A stretch of 64,000 nt of DNA from VRUE01 sp963720805. GTDB lineage: Bacteria > Actinomycetota > Thermoleophilia > Solirubrobacterales > 70-9. A model generated the notes under the pieces. That model saw only the letters and a program-made list of their open reading frames with translations, made no database searches and had not been told where the DNA came from. The position numbers and the translations under genes are program-made. Where the stretch lies: contig CAVRGT010000010.1 of the NCBI GenBank assembly GCA_963720805.1, positions 248,001 through 312,000 on the forward strand, read 5' to 3'. Positions 15,368 through 22,934 of this stretch are shown in pieces (the first letter of the stretch is position 1; each line of letters starts with the position of its first letter).

Positions 15368-16357
15368 TCAGATCGACCCCTCCAACGCGGCCAGCGCCGC
15401 CTTGACCACGTGCTCCTCATGCGGAATCGCCGCCTGCTCCAGCCGCCGCGAGTAGGGCATGTGCACATCGGCGCCGGTGACCCGTTGCACCGGTGCGTCG
15501 AGGTGATCGAAGGCCTGCTCGGTGATCAGGGTCGCCAGGTTGGCGCCGACGCCGCCGTGCGGCCAGCCCTCCTCGACGATCACCGCGCGGTTGGTCTTGC
15601 GCACCGAGGCGAGGATCGTGTCGAGGTCGAGTGGGCGCAGGGTGCGTGGGTCGATCACCTCGGCCTCGATGCCGTGCTTGTCGGCCAGTGTCTGGGCCGC
15701 GTCGGCGGCCGTGTGGGCCATTTTGAGGATGCCGATGATGGTCACGTCGTCGCCCTCGCGGCGCACGGCCGCCTCGCCGAAGCGCAGCACCTCGTCATCG
15801 TCATCCGACACCTCGCCGCGCGCCCCGTAGAGGCTCTCGTGCTCGATGAAGATCACCGGGTTGTCGTCGCGGATCGCCGCCTTCAGCAGCGCCTTGCCGT
15901 CGGCCGGGGTCGAGGGGCAGGCGACGAGCAGGCCCGGCACCTGCAGGAAGAGCGCCTCGAAGCTGTGCGAGTGGGTGGGGCCGAGTTGGTGGCCGCCGCC
16001 GCCCGGCATCCGCACCACCATCGGCACCCGCGCCTGGCCGTTGAACATGTAGGGGATTGCGGCGGCGTGGTTGATGATCTGGTCGAGGGCGAGCAGCGAG
16101 AAGTTGACTGTCATCAGCTCGACGATCGGTCGCAGGCCGCCCATCGCCGCGCCGACCCCGGCGCCGACGATCGTGTTCTCGGAGATCGGCGTGTCGCGCA
16201 CGCGGCGCTCGCCGAACTCGTCGAGCAGGCCTTCGGTCACCTTGAAGGCGCCCTGGAAGACGGCGACGTCCTCGCCCATCACCAGCACCGCCTCGTCGCG
16301 GCGCATCTCCTCCGCCATTGCGTCGCGCAATGCCTCTCGCATCCGCAGCTCGGCCAT
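15368..16357 (-). CDS. pdhB: 2-oxo acid dehydrogenase E1 beta subunit
   Basis: A 329-residue transketolase-type beta subunit that pairs with E1-alpha for thiamine-diphosphate-dependent decarboxylation. It has the expected GEDVAVFQGAFKVTEGL N-terminal block, the FSLLALDQIINHAA dimer region, GGGGHQLGPTHSHSFEALF, and C-terminal EEGWPHGGVGANLATL. Length is normal. It sits between E1-alpha and E2 with overlapping start/stop codons, so the three are one transcription unit. Pyruvate is the likely substrate; a branched-chain acid cannot be excluded. Confidence 0.9.
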   Translation of the reverse strand: MAELRMREALRDAMAEEMRRDEAVLVMGEDVAVFQGAFKVTEGLLDEFGERRVRDTPISENTIVGAGVGAAMGGLRPIVELMTVNFSLLALDQIINHAAAIPYMFNGQARVPMVVRMPGGGGHQLGPTHSHSFEALFLQVPGLLVACPSTPADGKALLKAAIRDDNPVIFIEHESLYGARGEVSDDDDEVLRFGEAAVRREGDDVTIIGILKMAHTAADAAQTLADKHGIEAEVIDPRTLRPLDLDTILASVRKTNRAVIVEEGWPHGGVGANLATLITEQAFDHLDAPVQRVTGADVHMPYSRRLEQAAIPHEEHVVKAALAALEGSI

Positions 16358-17544
16358 CAGTCCGCCGCCTCCTCGACCTCTTCGGCGACCTCGGGCTCAG
16401 CGCCCTCCTGGGCGTCGCCATGCGTCGCCGGGTTGGGGCGCGGCCCGTCGTCCTGCGCCGCGTAGGCGGCGCCCGCCTCGGCCAGCTCGCGGGCAGAGTC
16501 GGGCATGTTGCTCTCGCGCTCGCCCCGGTGTGGCTCGGGGCTGCGCTCGTCGACCGCGTACCAGCCCTCGTCGCTGCCAAGCACGTAGAGGTTCTCGTAG
16601 AGCGTGTCGAGCTCCGGCTCTGCCGAGGCCTCGGCGAACTCGACCGCCGCCAGTACGGTCTCCTCCGCCTTGTCGCGCACCTCCTGCAGCTCGCGCTCGC
16701 CGAGCACGCCCGCCTCGATGCAGCGCCGCGCGAAGCTCTCGATCGGGTCCTTCTGGCGCCACTCCTCGACCTCGTCGCGCTCGCGGTAGACCTCGGGGTC
16801 GGCGGCGGAGTGGCCGCGGTAGCGGTAGGTGATCACCTCGATCAGGGTCGGCCGCCGCTCCTCGCGGGCCAGGCGCACGCCCTCGGCGACGCCCTCGCGC
16901 ACCGCGATCACGTCCATGCCGTCGATCCGCCGACCCGGGATGCCGTAGCCCTCGGCCTTCTTCGAGAGGTCGGTCTGGGCCGAGTGGCGCTCGACCGAGG
17001 TGCCCATGCCGTAGAGGTTGTTCTCGACCAGAAAGAGGATCGGCAGGCTCCAGAGCGCCGCCAGGTTCATCGTCTCGCCGAAGTTGCCGGCGTTGGAAGC
17101 GCCGTCGCCGAACATGCAGACGGTGACCGCGTCTTCGCCCTTGAAGTCGGCGGAGAGGGCCAGGCCGGCGGCGATCGGCAGGTTGCCGCCGACGATCCCG
17201 TAGCCGCCCATGAAGCGCCGCTCGGCGTCGAAGATGTGCATCGAGCCGCCGCGGCCGCCGCTGGTGCCGTCGACGCGGCCGAAGAGCTCGGCCATCACCC
17301 GCTTGGGGTCGGTGCCGCGGGCGATCGCGTGGCCGTGAGTGCGGTAGGTGCCGATCAGGTAGTCCTCCTCGCGCATCACCGAGGTGGTGCCGACGATCGT
17401 CGCCTCCTCGCCGATCGCCAGATGTAGGAAGCCGCCCGCTTTGGCCCGCTGGTACTGGCGTCCCGCCTCCTCCTCGAAGCGGCGGATCAGCGCCATGCGG
17501 GCGAGGAGCTCGTAAGAGGTGGTGGCGTCAGGCAAATCTGCCAT
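16357..17544 (-). CDS. pdhA: 2-oxo acid dehydrogenase E1 alpha subunit
   Basis: A 395-residue thiamine-diphosphate subunit. The TPP fold motif GDGASNAGNFGETMN-LAALW and downstream VENN are intact, as are GGRGGSMH and the phosphorylation-loop-like YRYRGHSAADPEVYR. The start MADLPDATTSYELL is chosen because it begins the conserved N-terminus; the upstream in-frame extension overlaps the next gene. The last 50 residues are an acidic Pro/Glu tail not needed for activity in relatives. First gene of the E1-alpha, E1-beta, E2 operon. Confidence 0.9.
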   Translation of the reverse strand: MADLPDATTSYELLARMALIRRFEEEAGRQYQRAKAGGFLHLAIGEEATIVGTTSVMREEDYLIGTYRTHGHAIARGTDPKRVMAELFGRVDGTSGGRGGSMHIFDAERRFMGGYGIVGGNLPIAAGLALSADFKGEDAVTVCMFGDGASNAGNFGETMNLAALWSLPILFLVENNLYGMGTSVERHSAQTDLSKKAEGYGIPGRRIDGMDVIAVREGVAEGVRLAREERRPTLIEVITYRYRGHSAADPEVYRERDEVEEWRQKDPIESFARRCIEAGVLGERELQEVRDKAEETVLAAVEFAEASAEPELDTLYENLYVLGSDEGWYAVDERSPEPHRGERESNMPDSARELAEAGAAYAAQDDGPRPNPATHGDAQEGAEPEVAEEVEEAAD

Positions 17545-17554
17545 TGAGGCCACC

Positions 17555-18151
17555 TTAGCTAGCCGCGGCGACCGCCTCCTCGACTTGGTCGTCACCCCAG
17601 AAGACCTGCTCGCCGACGAGAAGCGCGGGGACGCCGAAAACACCCCGCTCGGCGGCGCGGTCGGTGGATTCGCGCAGGGCCTTCTTAACGTGTTCGGTCT
17701 CGACCGCCTTGAGCAGCGCGTTGGGGTGCAGCTCGCAGCCGGCGGCGGCGATCAGCACGTTGTCTGGCTCGCTCAGGTCGCGCCCGGCGGCGAAGGCCTG
17801 GCGGAAGGCGGCGAGGGCGAAGGAGACGGTGCGCCCGGTCTGCTTGGCAAAGATCGCCGCCCGCATCGCCATCAGCATGTTGCCCGGCCACGGCTCGGGC
17901 CAGACCAGCGGCGGCAGCCCGTACGCGGCGGCCCGCCGTTCCACCTCAGCCATCCCCGCCTCGCGCTCGGCGCCGTTGCCCCAGGAGTCGCGCTCGAAGT
18001 GCCGGAACAGCCCGCCGAGCAGGATCGGCTGCCACTCCGGTTGCTCCAAGCCCGCTTCGGTGAAGAGCGCGCTGACCCGCTCGGCGCTCAGGTACGCGTA
18101 GGGCGAGCCGAGGTCGAAGTAGAAGCTCGCGCGGGGGGAGGAATCTGCCAT
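17555..18151 (-). CDS. DsbA-family / 2-hydroxychromene-2-carboxylate isomerase-like protein
   Basis: A 198-residue thioredoxin-fold protein of the glutathione S-transferase kappa/HCCA-isomerase type. FYFDLGSPYAYLSAERV supplies the SPYAYL motif that replaces the CxxC of true DsbA, and GVFGVPALLVGEQVFWGDDQ is the cis-Pro and C-terminal signature. It ends 10 bp before the E1-alpha start and so is probably cotranscribed with the dehydrogenase. Substrate unknown. Confidence 0.8.
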   Translation of the reverse strand: MADSSPRASFYFDLGSPYAYLSAERVSALFTEAGLEQPEWQPILLGGLFRHFERDSWGNGAEREAGMAEVERRAAAYGLPPLVWPEPWPGNMLMAMRAAIFAKQTGRTVSFALAAFRQAFAAGRDLSEPDNVLIAAAGCELHPNALLKAVETEHVKKALRESTDRAAERGVFGVPALLVGEQVFWGDDQVEEAVAAAS

Positions 18152-18210
18152 GGCAAGACCTTATGCGCAGGTGCACAGGCCACTGCGTGAGGAGTCTCAT
18201 GGTAATTTCA

Positions 18211-18471
18211 ATGCTCATGAAGAAGCGCATGAAAATCAGCAAGGGTGGCCAGGTCTCGATCCCGGCTCCGATCCGCAAGCGCTGGGGGACCACCACCGTG
18301 ACGCTCGAGGACCGGGGCGAGGAGATCGTCCTCAAGCCCGTTCCAGACGACCCAATCGAGGCCGCCGCAGGGGCGTTCGCGGGCGAAGGCCGCGGAGTGG
18401 GGCTGGAGACGATCCGCCGGGAGGAGCGCGAAGCGGAACTCGAGGCGGAAGAACGCAAGTTCGGCCTGTGA
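18211..18471 (+). CDS. AbrB/SpoVT-type antitoxin
   Basis: An 86-residue protein. KISKGGQVSIPAPIRKRWG is the swapped-hairpin AbrB/MazE DNA-binding fold, followed by an acidic helical tail (EEREAELEAEERKFGL) suited to binding the toxin. The start is set at MLMKKRMKISKGG; earlier ATG/GTG codons exist. Its stop overlaps the PIN-domain toxin start (GTGA), the usual antitoxin-first order. It probably represses its own promoter. Confidence 0.8.
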   Translation: MLMKKRMKISKGGQVSIPAPIRKRWGTTTVTLEDRGEEIVLKPVPDDPIEAAAGAFAGEGRGVGLETIRREEREAELEAEERKFGL

Positions 18472-18890
18472 GGACGCTGCTGGATGCCAACGCGCTGGTG
18501 GCGGTGATTCTTGGGCAGCCCGCTATGGCGATGGTGCGAGGTCTGCTTCGCGAGGGCAGTGCCGCCATGGCCGCGCCGAACGTCGTTGAGGTTTACGACA
18601 TCGCGACTCGACGTGAAGGCCTTCCAATCGGGCGAGTGGCCGAGTTCGTGGAGCCACTATTCGAGGGAGCGATCGAGCAGGTTCCCCTCGACGCGAGTCT
18701 TGCTCGCCGCGCCGCCGAAATCCGATTCGAGCACTACCACCGCAAGACCCGGCCGCTGTCCCTCGCAGACGTGATCCTGCTGGCCGCAGCCCGTCCGGCG
18801 GACAAGATCGCAAGCCCCGACTCCGATGTTCTCGCCGTCGCCGCCGAGCTCCGCATCGTGACGATCGAGCTGCCGCCCAGCTCAGGCTGA
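18468..18890 (+). CDS. vapC: VapC-type PIN-domain toxin
   Basis: A 140-residue PIN ribonuclease starting at GTG (VRTLLDANALVAVIL). Acidic metal ligands are in place: LLDANAL Asp, NVVEVYD Glu, LSLADVILLAAA Asp and SPDSDVLA Asp. VapC toxins cleave tRNA or rRNA and are held by the cognate antitoxin, here the AbrB-type gene it overlaps. Confidence 0.85.
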   Translation: MRTLLDANALVAVILGQPAMAMVRGLLREGSAAMAAPNVVEVYDIATRREGLPIGRVAEFVEPLFEGAIEQVPLDASLARRAAEIRFEHYHRKTRPLSLADVILLAAARPADKIASPDSDVLAVAAELRIVTIELPPSSG

Positions 18891-18908
18891 CACGGCTCGC
18901 GCTCGCCG

Positions 18909-20276
18909 TTAGGCGTGAATTGCCCGACCGTCGACCGCCCGTGCCGCTTCGGGAATCGCCTCGGAGATCGTCGGGTGGGGGTGGACGATCTGGGCCAGCT
19001 CCTGGTAGCCGCCCTCCAGGGCCATCGTCGCGACCAGCTCGGCGATCATGTCGCAGGCGCGGTTGCCGACGATGTGGGCACCGAGCAGCTCGCCGTACTT
19101 GGAGTCGACGACGAGCTTGACCAGGCCGTCTTTGTCGTCGTAGACGGTGGCCCCGCCGACACCGCCGAGCTTCTGCTTGCCGACCTTGACGTCGAACCCG
19201 GCCTCCTTCGCCGCCGCCTCGGTGAGGCCGACGCTGGCGACCTGCGGATGGCAGAAAGTGGCCCCGGCGACGAGGTTCTGATCGACCGGGTGGGCCGGCT
19301 CGCCGGCCGCGTGCTCGGCCGCGACGACGCCCTCCTCGGAGGCCTTGTGGGCGAGCGCCTTGGCGCCCGTCAGGTCGCCGATCGCGTAGACCTTGGGATT
19401 CGAAGTGCGGTTGTACTCGTCGACCTTGACCTTGCCCTTGTCGGTCAGCTCGACGCCGGCGCCCTCGAGGCCTAGACCCTCGACGTCCGGGGCGCGGCCG
19501 CCAGCGATGCAGAGGTAGTCGACCTCGATCTTCTCCTCGCCGTAGCTGAGCTTGACCGAGCTCTCGCCCGCCTCGACGTCTGAGACCGGCGTGCCGGTGG
19601 AGATCGTGACGTTCTGCTTCTTGAAGGCGCGCTCGACCACGCGGGCCATGTCCTTGTCCTCTGCGGGGAGGATCTGGTCGAGCATCTCGATCAGCACCAC
19701 CTCGGTGCCGAAGCGCCCGTAGGCGGAGGCGATCTCACAACCGGAGGCCCCGGCCCCGGCAACCGCGATCTTTTGCGGCTGCTCGGGCAGCGACCAGGCG
19801 CCCCAGGTGTCGACTACGCGACCGCCGAACTCGACCCCTGGGATCGGCAGCGCGACCGAGCCGGTGGCGAGCACGACCGCACCCGCCTCGTAGACCTCGT
19901 CGCCGACCTTGACGTTGCCCTCGGCCGTGAGCGAGCCGACGCCCTCAATCAGCGTGATCTTGTTCTTGTCCCAGAGCATCTTCACTCCGCTGGAGAGCGA
20001 CTCCGAGACCGCGGCGCGGCGCTTCTCGAGCGCCTCCCAGTCGATCGAGATGCCCTTGGCGACGATGCCGAGCTCCGCGCCCTCGCGGGCCTGCTCGTAG
20101 ATCTCCGCCGTGCGCAGCACGGTCTTGGCCGGGATGCAGGCGTAGTTGAGACAGCGGCCACCGGCCTTGTCGCGCTCGACGACGGCGGTTTTCTTGCCCA
20201 GCTGGGCGGCGCGGATCGCGGCCACATAGCCGCCCGGCCCCCCGCCAATGACAATTACGTCGAAAGATTCAGCCAC
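18909..20276 (-). CDS. lpdA: dihydrolipoamide dehydrogenase
   Basis: E3 flavoenzyme (455 residues) that reoxidises the lipoyl arm of the E2 encoded 3.5 kb away. FAD motif GGGPGGYVAA (residues 11-20), redox disulfide GGRCLNYACIPAKT (Cys42, Cys47), NAD motif VAGAGASGCEIASAYGRFG, second FAD motif YAIGDLTGAKALAHKA, and the C-terminal His-Pro-His-Pro catalytic block (QIVHPHPTISEAI). Normal length. It forms its own unit, preceded by a palindromic repeat and convergent with vapC. Confidence 0.95.
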   Translation of the reverse strand: MAESFDVIVIGGGPGGYVAAIRAAQLGKKTAVVERDKAGGRCLNYACIPAKTVLRTAEIYEQAREGAELGIVAKGISIDWEALEKRRAAVSESLSSGVKMLWDKNKITLIEGVGSLTAEGNVKVGDEVYEAGAVVLATGSVALPIPGVEFGGRVVDTWGAWSLPEQPQKIAVAGAGASGCEIASAYGRFGTEVVLIEMLDQILPAEDKDMARVVERAFKKQNVTISTGTPVSDVEAGESSVKLSYGEEKIEVDYLCIAGGRAPDVEGLGLEGAGVELTDKGKVKVDEYNRTSNPKVYAIGDLTGAKALAHKASEEGVVAAEHAAGEPAHPVDQNLVAGATFCHPQVASVGLTEAAAKEAGFDVKVGKQKLGGVGGATVYDDKDGLVKLVVDSKYGELLGAHIVGNRACDMIAELVATMALEGGYQELAQIVHPHPTISEAIPEAARAVDGRAIHA

Positions 20277-20302
20277 TGCACCCCAGCCTATAGAAGCCGT
20301 GT

Positions 20303-20347
20303 TCCGGTGCGCCTTATGTACCCGTGGAGAGCAAAAAGCGCACCGGA
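20303..20347. repeat. palindromic repeat family D, copy 1
   Basis: Arms TCCGGTGCGC/GCGCACCGGA around a 25-base loop that shares the pattern ATGTACCC...GGAG.AAAA with copies at 46.7 and 56.5 kb. It lies between the lpdA start and the end of the next gene on the minus strand. It could be a terminator, but the A/T run is inside the stem apex rather than after it. Confidence 0.75.
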
Positions 20348-20354
20348 GCGATGG

Positions 20355-20852
20355 TCACTCGCGGGTCGGCATCTGGATCCGCGCCATCGCCTTGACCATG
20401 AAGTAGAAGAAGGTGCCGGTGGCGGCGAGCAGGCCGAGGGTGGCGAGGATCTGGCCGACGGTCGCCGCCTGCAGGGCCAGGCCGTAGACGGCGCTGAAGA
20501 TGAGGAAGACGAGGATCAGCTGGAAGCCGAGCACGGCCCAGTAGCGGGCGCGCCACATGCCGTAGGCCATCAGCCCGAGCAGCAGGGACGGCGCCAGGAC
20601 CTGGACGAACGCCGGTTTCTCGCCGTTCACCTCGGTCCCAGCGAGGTAGCCGATCACGATTGAGAGCACGATCAGGGCGGAGATGACCGCGCCGATCGTC
20701 ACCACCAGCGGCCGCTCGCCCTCCTCCAGCGGCTCGAGCGCTTCGCGCGCCGCCTGGTTGCGTTCCTCGGCGCGGGCGTAGCCGCGCTCCATGCGCTCGC
20801 GCGGGGTCGGCGCAGGGCCGCGCTGCTTGCGCTTACGCGGGTGCTCAGGCAC
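20355..20852 (-). CDS. small polytopic membrane protein
   Basis: A 165-residue protein. A basic cytoplasmic N-terminus (KRKQRGPAPTPRERMER) and a charged linker are followed by four hydrophobic segments: TIGAVISALIVLSIVIGYLA, VLAPSLLLGLMAYGM, AVLGFQLILVFLIFSAVYGL, and ILATLGLLAATGTFFYFMV. Function not recognised. Its start overlaps the 3' end of thiE by 8 bp, so it is cotranscribed downstream of thiE. Confidence 0.75.
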   Translation of the reverse strand: MPEHPRKRKQRGPAPTPRERMERGYARAEERNQAAREALEPLEEGERPLVVTIGAVISALIVLSIVIGYLAGTEVNGEKPAFVQVLAPSLLLGLMAYGMWRARYWAVLGFQLILVFLIFSAVYGLALQAATVGQILATLGLLAATGTFFYFMVKAMARIQMPTRE

Positions 20853-21618
20853 CGGGCGCCTCCTCGCCGAGCGGCGCGAAGGCGGCGCGCAGCGCTTCGG
20901 CGGCAGCGGCGGGGTCCCCGGCGTCGCGGACGGCTCGCACCACGCAGAGCCGCCGGGCGCCGGCCTCGACCACCTGGGAGACGTTCGACGAGTCGATGCC
21001 GCCGATCGCGAAGAACGGGTGGGGCGCGTTGGACGCTGCGTGAGAGATCAGCTCCAGTCCCACCGCGGGCCGCCCCTGCTTCGTCGGCGTCTCCCAGATT
21101 GGGCCGACGCTTATGTAATCCGGGAGCGCACCGGACCGGCGCATATCTGCGTCCTCGGTCGCTTGCGTGCGGAGCACGCCGCGCTCCCTGCGTCCTTGAT
21201 CTGCTTGATCCGGCGCCGTCCCGGAAGCGGCGATTTGCTCTTTGGAATGCGTGGAAAGCCCGATGATTGCGTCGGGCCCCAACACCTCTCTTGCTTCCTC
21301 GACGGTCGTGTCGTCCTGTCCCAAATGGACCCCGTCGGCGTCGCAGGCGCGCGCCAGATCGGGGTCGTCGTTGACGATGAAGAGGGCGCTGTTGTTGTCG
21401 CAGAGGCGGCGGAAGGTCTGGGCGGCGAGCTCGACCTCGCGCCGCGGCAGCGACTTCTCGCGCAGTTGCACGATGTCGACGCCGCCGCGCAGAGCCGCCG
21501 CCAGCAACGGCTCGGGATCCTCGCCGCCCGGTCGCGCCTCGCAACAGAGATAGAGCCGCGCCGTGCGCAGCCGCTCGCGTCGCAGCGGTCCCTCGGCCTC
21601 AGGTGGTGCCAGGCTCAC
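20845..21618 (-). CDS. thiE: thiamine-phosphate synthase with an in-frame repeat insertion
   Basis: Joins HMP-PP and thiazole phosphate to make thiamine phosphate. Family blocks are intact: VDIVQLREKSLPR, ALFIVNDDPDLARACDADGVHLGQDD, DAIIGLSTHS, DYISVGPIWETPTKQGRPAVG, and FFAIGGIDSSNV. Between STHSKEQIAAS and DYISVG there are about 35 extra residues (132-166), rich in Arg/Gly/Gln/Asp, encoded by an interspersed repeat that recurs at 33.9 kb. At 257 residues the protein is longer than the usual 210-220. The start is GTG. It is divergent from the riboswitch-led thiO. Confidence 0.9.
   Translation of the reverse strand: MSLAPPEAEGPLRRERLRTARLYLCCEARPGGEDPEPLLAAALRGGVDIVQLREKSLPRREVELAAQTFRRLCDNNSALFIVNDDPDLARACDADGVHLGQDDTTVEEAREVLGPDAIIGLSTHSKEQIAASGTAPDQADQGRRERGVLRTQATEDADMRRSGALPDYISVGPIWETPTKQGRPAVGLELISHAASNAPHPFFAIGGIDSSNVSQVVEAGARRLCVVRAVRDAGDPAAAAEALRAAFAPLGEEAPGA
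21121..21225. repeat. repeat element C, copy a (in-frame insert in thiE)
   Basis: A 105-bp stretch of thiE absent from the family. Within it TCCTCGGTCGCT, a hairpin GCGTGC-gga-GCACGC, and CTCCCTGCGTCCTTGATCTG match, in inverse orientation, the intergenic copy at 33.85-33.93 kb. It keeps the reading frame. Confidence 0.8.
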
Positions 21619-21660
21619 CGGCCCATTATCGCTTGCTTGCCTTGCCGGCCGGGTAGCATC

Positions 21661-21752
21661 GGAGAAGTACGGGAGCCGAAGAGGCTGAGAGGGTGGCAAC
21701 GAGGCCACCGACCGTCTGAACCTGATCCGGGTAATGCCGGCGGAGGCAAGGC
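21661..21752 (+). promoter_or_regulatory. TPP riboswitch
   Basis: The THI-element consensus is present: GAGGCTGAGAGGGTGG, then CCACCGACCGTCTGAACCTG followed by ATCCGGGTAATGCCGGCGGA and GGCAAGG. CTGAGA and the AACCTGATCCGGGTAATGCCGG core are the ligand-binding parts. It runs up to the TTG start of thiO, so it probably controls translation or termination of thiO-thiSG in response to thiamine diphosphate. The divergent thiE has no copy. Confidence 0.93.
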
Positions 21753-22934
21753 TTGAGCGACAGAGGTACCTATGACGTAGTTGTTGTCGGCGGCGGAGCG
21801 ATCGGCCTCTGCTGCGCCTGGCGGCTCGCCCAGGCGGGGGCCAGGACGGTCGTGCTCGACCGCGCCAAACCGCCGGCCGGCGCCACCCGCGTGGCAGCGG
21901 GAATGCTGGCGCCGATCGGCGAGCTCGCTTTCGGCGAGCCCGAGCTGCTGCGGATGACGATCGCCGCCGCCGAGGTCTATCCGGGCTTCGTCGCCGAGCT
22001 CGAGGCGGCAACCGGGCTCGATAGCGGCTACGCCCGCCACGGGGCCCTCCACGTCGCCCTCGACCGCGACGAGGCGTCGGAGCTGCGTCGCGTCCACGAC
22101 CTGCAGCGCTCGCTTGGGCTCGGCGCCGAGTGGCTGCCGCCACGCCGCTGCCGCGAGCTCGAGCCCGGCCTGACCCCCTCCTTCAATGGCGGCGTTCACG
22201 CACCCGACGAGGCGGCGATCGACCCGCGGCGGATGACCGTGGCGCTGCTGGCGGCCCTGGCGGGGGAGGGAGCCGAGGTGCGCGGCGGCACCGAGGTGGT
22301 GGCGCCAATCCTCGACGGCGAGCGGCTTGAGGGCGTGCGGACGTCAGCGGGCGAGGAGCTGCGGGCCGGCCACGTCGTCCTTGCCACCGGTGCCTGGGCG
22401 GGGGCGGAGAGCTGGCTGCCCGAGGCGGCGCGGCCGCCGGTGCGCCCGGTCAAAGGCGAGATTCTCGAGTTGCGATCGCCGGACGGCGCGGCGCCCTGCG
22501 AGCGGATCGTCGCCTCCGAGCGCGTCTACTTGGTGCCCCGTCCCGACGGCCGCCTGATCGTCGGCGCGACAACCGAGGAGCGCGGCTTCGACGCCACGGT
22601 CACCGCCGGCGGTGTGCACGAGCTGCTGCGCGAGGCCTACCGCCTGCTGCCCGACGTAGCCGAGATGGAGCTGGTCGAAGCGATGGCCGGCCTGCGCCCG
22701 GGGACACCAGACAACTTGCCCCTGATCGGCCCCGGCGCCCTCGACGGACTGATTCTCGCCTGCGGCCACTACCGCAACGGCATCCTGCTGGCCCCAATAA
22801 CCGCCGAAGCCATCGCGGGCGTCGTCGCCGGCAAGCCGCTCCCCGAGTCCCTAGCCCCCGCCCAGCCGGTGAGTTCGCGTTTTGGTGTCCATATGGACAC
22901 CAAAAGACAAAGTCAGCGGGAGGTGGTTTCGTGA
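21753..22934 (+). CDS. thiO: glycine oxidase for thiazole synthesis
   Basis: FAD-dependent amine oxidase (393 residues) that oxidises glycine to dehydroglycine, the precursor of the thiamine thiazole. Dinucleotide motif VVVVGGGAIGLCCAWRL at the N-terminus, GATRVAAGMLAP in the middle, and LRPGTPDNLPLIGPG plus GHYRNGILLAPITA at the C-terminus, as in DAO/ThiO. The start is TTG directly behind the riboswitch. The last 20 residues run over a 26-bp perfect palindrome. The stop overlaps the GTG of thiSG. Confidence 0.93.
   Translation: MSDRGTYDVVVVGGGAIGLCCAWRLAQAGARTVVLDRAKPPAGATRVAAGMLAPIGELAFGEPELLRMTIAAAEVYPGFVAELEAATGLDSGYARHGALHVALDRDEASELRRVHDLQRSLGLGAEWLPPRRCRELEPGLTPSFNGGVHAPDEAAIDPRRMTVALLAALAGEGAEVRGGTEVVAPILDGERLEGVRTSAGEELRAGHVVLATGAWAGAESWLPEAARPPVRPVKGEILELRSPDGAAPCERIVASERVYLVPRPDGRLIVGATTEERGFDATVTAGGVHELLREAYRLLPDVAEMELVEAMAGLRPGTPDNLPLIGPGALDGLILACGHYRNGILLAPITAEAIAGVVAGKPLPESLAPAQPVSSRFGVHMDTKRQSQREVVS
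22880..22905. repeat. 26-bp perfect palindrome at end of thiO
   Basis: TTTTGGTGTCC paired with GGACACCAAAA around ATAT, so the whole 26 bp reads the same on both strands. It encodes part of the non-conserved C-terminal tail of ThiO, 26 bp before the thiSG start. It might be a hairpin that tunes expression of the downstream gene or a dyad bound by a protein. Confidence 0.8.

Larger units (their letters stand above)
14009..15368 (-). pseudogene. 2-oxo acid dehydrogenase E2 (dihydrolipoamide acetyltransferase), interrupted
   Basis: E2 of the pyruvate-type complex. A lipoyl domain (ETDKANMAYESDV, lipoyl Lys42), a Pro/Ala linker, and a peripheral-subunit-binding domain (ASPVARRMAKEKQLDLSQLQ) are followed by the catalytic domain (LMRVNLACDHRILYGAPAAEF with the catalytic His and Asp). 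Two lesions split it: an in-frame TAG at the edge of an inverted repeat element (near 14736), and a frameshift near 14580. Between them the frame reads a perfectly good SVARRM-type linker and start of the catalytic domain. Two copies of the same palindromic repeat lie in the linkers. It is the last gene of a three-gene operon whose start overlaps the E1-beta stop. Confidence 0.85.
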
